DNA of 6,465 bases from Dehalococcoidia bacterium. GTDB lineage: Bacteria > Chloroflexota > Dehalococcoidia > UBA3495 > JAAXIE01. The notes under the pieces were generated by a model. It was not told the origin of the DNA. It did not search any database and saw nothing but the letters and a program-made list of their open reading frames with translations. Positions 4,583-6,465 of the stretch are shown piece by piece. Positions within the stretch are counted from its first letter, which is position 1, and each line of letters starts with the position of its first letter. The stretch lies in NCBI GenBank assembly GCA_012270525.1, contig JAAXIE010000128.1, positions 1 through 6,465 on the forward strand, given 5' to 3'. Position numbers and translations under genes: made by a program.

Positions 4583-6451
4583 ATGGCGGACTACAGGACT
4601 GAAGTCGTCGAGTGCGACGTACTCATCGTCGGCGGCGGCATGGCTGGCTGTGGCGCGGCCTACGAGGCAGCCCACTGGGCCAAGCTCAACGGGATGCGCG
4701 TGGTGCTGGTGGAAAAGGCCGCCATCGAACGCAGCGGTGCCGTGGCCATGGGGCTCTCCGCCATCAATATGTACCTCGGCATGAAATGGGGCGAGAACAC
4801 CCCCGACGACTTCGTACACTACGTCCGTAACGAGACCTGCGGCCTGTCCCGCGAAGACCTGACCTACGACATAGCCCGCCATGTGGACGCCACGGTGCAC
4901 ATGTTCGAGGAGTGGGGCCTGCCCTTCTTCAAGACGCCGGAAGGCCGGTACGTGCGCGAGGGTCGCTGGCAGATCATGATTCACGGCGAGTCCTACAAGC
5001 CCATCGTGGCCGAAGCTGCCAAGGCAGCCATCGGGGACGGCAACATCTACGAGCGGGTTTTCGTCTCTCACCTGCTCACCGACGCCGACGACCCGAACAA
5101 GATCGCTGGGGCCGTGGGCTTCAGCGTACGGGACAACATCATCTACGTGTTCAAGGCCAAGGCCGTGATCTGCTCCTGCGGTGGAGCCGTCAACTTGTGG
5201 CGTCCCCACGGCGTTGGGGAAGGTCTGGGCCGGGCATGGTACACCGTCTTCAACAACGGCTCGGTATATGCCCTGATGGGTCAGGCCGGAGCCGAGTTGA
5301 GTCAGATGGAGCACCGCATCGTGCAGACCCGCTTCAAGGACGGCTATGGCCCCGTGGGCATGTACTTCCTCATGTTCCACAGCAGGGCCACGAACGCCTA
5401 CGGCGAGGAGTACGAGAAGACCCGTCTGCATGAACTGGCTGGGTGGCAGCCGTATGCCTACGCGGCACCCATGCCCACGCCCCTGCGCAACCATCTGATG
5501 CTGCGGGACATCCAGGAAGGCAAGGGGCCCATCTATATGCGAACTGCAGAAGCCCTGCAGAAGCTGATGGAAGGGGCCGACTCCACCAGGCGTCGGGCGG
5601 TGGAGAGCGACGCTTGGGAAGACTTCCTCGACATGACGATCTCCCAAGCCCTGCTGTGGGCTTCCAACAACATCGATCCGGCTACGACCGACTCGGAGTT
5701 GGTGCTCACTGAGCCGTACCTCATGGGGTCCCATGCCGGCACCTGCGGTGCATGGTGCAGTGGCCCCGAGGATGTGTCGCCACCCGACTATTTCTGGGGC
5801 TACAACCGTATGACCACCGTTCAGGGGCTGTTCGCTGCTGGCGATGGCTGCGGCCTCTCGGCCCACAAATTCTCCTCCGGTTCCTACACCGAGGGCAGGC
5901 TGGCCGCAAAGGGGGCCGTCAACTTCGCCTACGACAACCCCAACGCTCCCAACGTGGATGGGGCCGTTGTCGAACAGATACAGCGGGACATCTGGGCCCC
6001 CCTGATCCGGTTCGACGAGCACCGGCACGCCACCACCCGCGATGAGATCAATCCCAACTACCTGCTGCACAAGCAGGCCCTGCACCGTCTGCAAAAGATC
6101 ATGGATGAGTACGCCGGCGGCTGGGGTTCGGCCTACATGACCAACGAACCCACCCTCAACCGCGGGCTGGAACAGATGGCCATGTTCAAGGAAGACTTCG
6201 CCATGCTGGGGGCCCGCGACCTGCACGAACTGCTCCGTTGCTGGGAGGTCATTCACCGCGCCCACTGTGCGACGACCCACATCCGCCATCTCCTCCACCG
6301 CAAGGAGACCCGCTGGCCCGGCTATTACTACCGGGGCGACTACCCCAGCCTCGATGACGAGAACTGGAAGCACTTCATAAACTCCCACTACGACCGCAAC
6401 TCAGGCGAATGGGAGTTCCGCGACCGCCCCTATATCCAGGTGGTGCCCTAA
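4583..6451 (+). CDS. aprA: Adenylylsulfate (APS) reductase, alpha subunit (FAD)
   Basis: 622 aa counted from the ATG at 4583. It is the catalytic flavoprotein of dissimilatory APS reductase: APS + 2 e- gives sulfite + AMP, reversible. FAD binding: GGGMAG (17-22) with E44 in VLVEK, and a second FAD region at GLFAAGDG (415-422) with HKFSSGSYTEGR (428-439). AprA signatures are unmistakable: RSGAVAMGLSAIN (50-62), FEEWGLP (108-114), GRWQIMIHGESYKP (127-140), NLWRP (204-208), RFKDGYGPVG (250-259), MGSHAGTCG (381-389). Residues matching the Archaeoglobus active site as I recall it are all present: N62 (N74), E136 (E141), W206 (W234), R250 (R265), H384 (H398). Length is near the family's ~640. There is no signal peptide. 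It follows aprB in the standard order. Fumarate reductase/SdhA is the parent family but lacks these segments. Whether the enzyme reduces APS or oxidises sulfite is not decided by the subunits alone. Confidence 0.97.
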   Translation: MADYRTEVVECDVLIVGGGMAGCGAAYEAAHWAKLNGMRVVLVEKAAIERSGAVAMGLSAINMYLGMKWGENTPDDFVHYVRNETCGLSREDLTYDIARHVDATVHMFEEWGLPFFKTPEGRYVREGRWQIMIHGESYKPIVAEAAKAAIGDGNIYERVFVSHLLTDADDPNKIAGAVGFSVRDNIIYVFKAKAVICSCGGAVNLWRPHGVGEGLGRAWYTVFNNGSVYALMGQAGAELSQMEHRIVQTRFKDGYGPVGMYFLMFHSRATNAYGEEYEKTRLHELAGWQPYAYAAPMPTPLRNHLMLRDIQEGKGPIYMRTAEALQKLMEGADSTRRRAVESDAWEDFLDMTISQALLWASNNIDPATTDSELVLTEPYLMGSHAGTCGAWCSGPEDVSPPDYFWGYNRMTTVQGLFAAGDGCGLSAHKFSSGSYTEGRLAAKGAVNFAYDNPNAPNVDGAVVEQIQRDIWAPLIRFDEHRHATTRDEINPNYLLHKQALHRLQKIMDEYAGGWGSAYMTNEPTLNRGLEQMAMFKEDFAMLGARDLHELLRCWEVIHRAHCATTHIRHLLHRKETRWPGYYYRGDYPSLDDENWKHFINSHYDRNSGEWEFRDRPYIQVVP

Positions 6452-6465
6452 CGCAGGTGCTATAC
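6452..6465 (+). promoter_or_regulatory. Possible cut-off extended -10 element after aprA
   Basis: The last bases read TGCTATAC (6458-6465), the same TGCTA-type extended -10 seen at other promoters in this window. No good -35 lies 17 nt upstream (around 6438-6443), and the element is cut by the window edge. If real, the next gene would have its own promoter. Confidence 0.2.

Noticed and set aside
4580..6388. A 602-codon open frame on the minus strand opposite aprA
   Set aside because: It is the antisense of an unmistakable aprA. GC-rich codon use keeps the opposite frame open, and the translation shows no recognisable domain.
4583..6451. Calling the large flavoprotein a succinate dehydrogenase or fumarate reductase
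   Set aside because: AprA-specific segments and the adjoining AprB decide for APS reductase.

Overview
The window is GC-rich bacterial DNA. It holds four complete protein genes and the 5' part of a fifth. I infer a Chloroflexota host, most likely a Dehalococcoidia/SAR202-type lineage. The reasons are the Ala/Thr/Pro-rich tether after the lipobox of the solute-binding protein, a KstD-like flavoprotein next to a family-5 binding protein, and an unusual GreA with an extra N-terminal domain. This is a family-style impression rather than a computed placement.

Left region (1-2551): a partial FAD-dependent dehydrogenase (3-ketosteroid dehydrogenase/fumarate reductase type) runs leftward off the window edge. 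It is divergent from a complete lipoprotein, a family-5 (peptide/organic solute) ABC substrate-binding protein. The 239-nt gap between their start codons has a good candidate promoter for each gene and three copies of a TACGGG word between the promoters, which look like operator half-sites. The binding-protein gene ends in a 14-bp hairpin terminator, and no permease or ATPase gene follows.

Middle region (2552-3156): about 600 nt without a convincing long gene. It contains a candidate extended -10 promoter, a strong GC hairpin right at the predicted RNA 5' end, a short 50-codon ORF of doubtful status, a G-run cluster, a repeated 13-mer, and a second, better extended -10 promoter that faces the next gene.

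Right region (3157-6451): three genes on the + strand with gaps of 68 and 110 nt. The first encodes a 266-aa fusion of a tyrosine-recombinase-type SAM-like core-binding domain (no catalytic domain) to a complete GreA transcript-cleavage factor. It is followed by aprB and aprA, the beta (2x[4Fe-4S]) and alpha (FAD) subunits of dissimilatory adenylylsulfate (APS) reductase, with all cluster cysteines and the main active-site residues present. AprBA interconverts APS and sulfite + AMP. The sequence does not show whether it works in sulfate reduction or in sulfite oxidation; the missing neighbours (sat, qmoABC, aprM, dsr) would decide that.

The most noteworthy item is the DNA-binding-domain/GreA fusion directly upstream of, and plausibly co-transcribed with, aprBA. 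A recurrent promoter pattern (TTG-type -35, 17-18 nt, TGCTA-type extended -10) also appears several times in the window.
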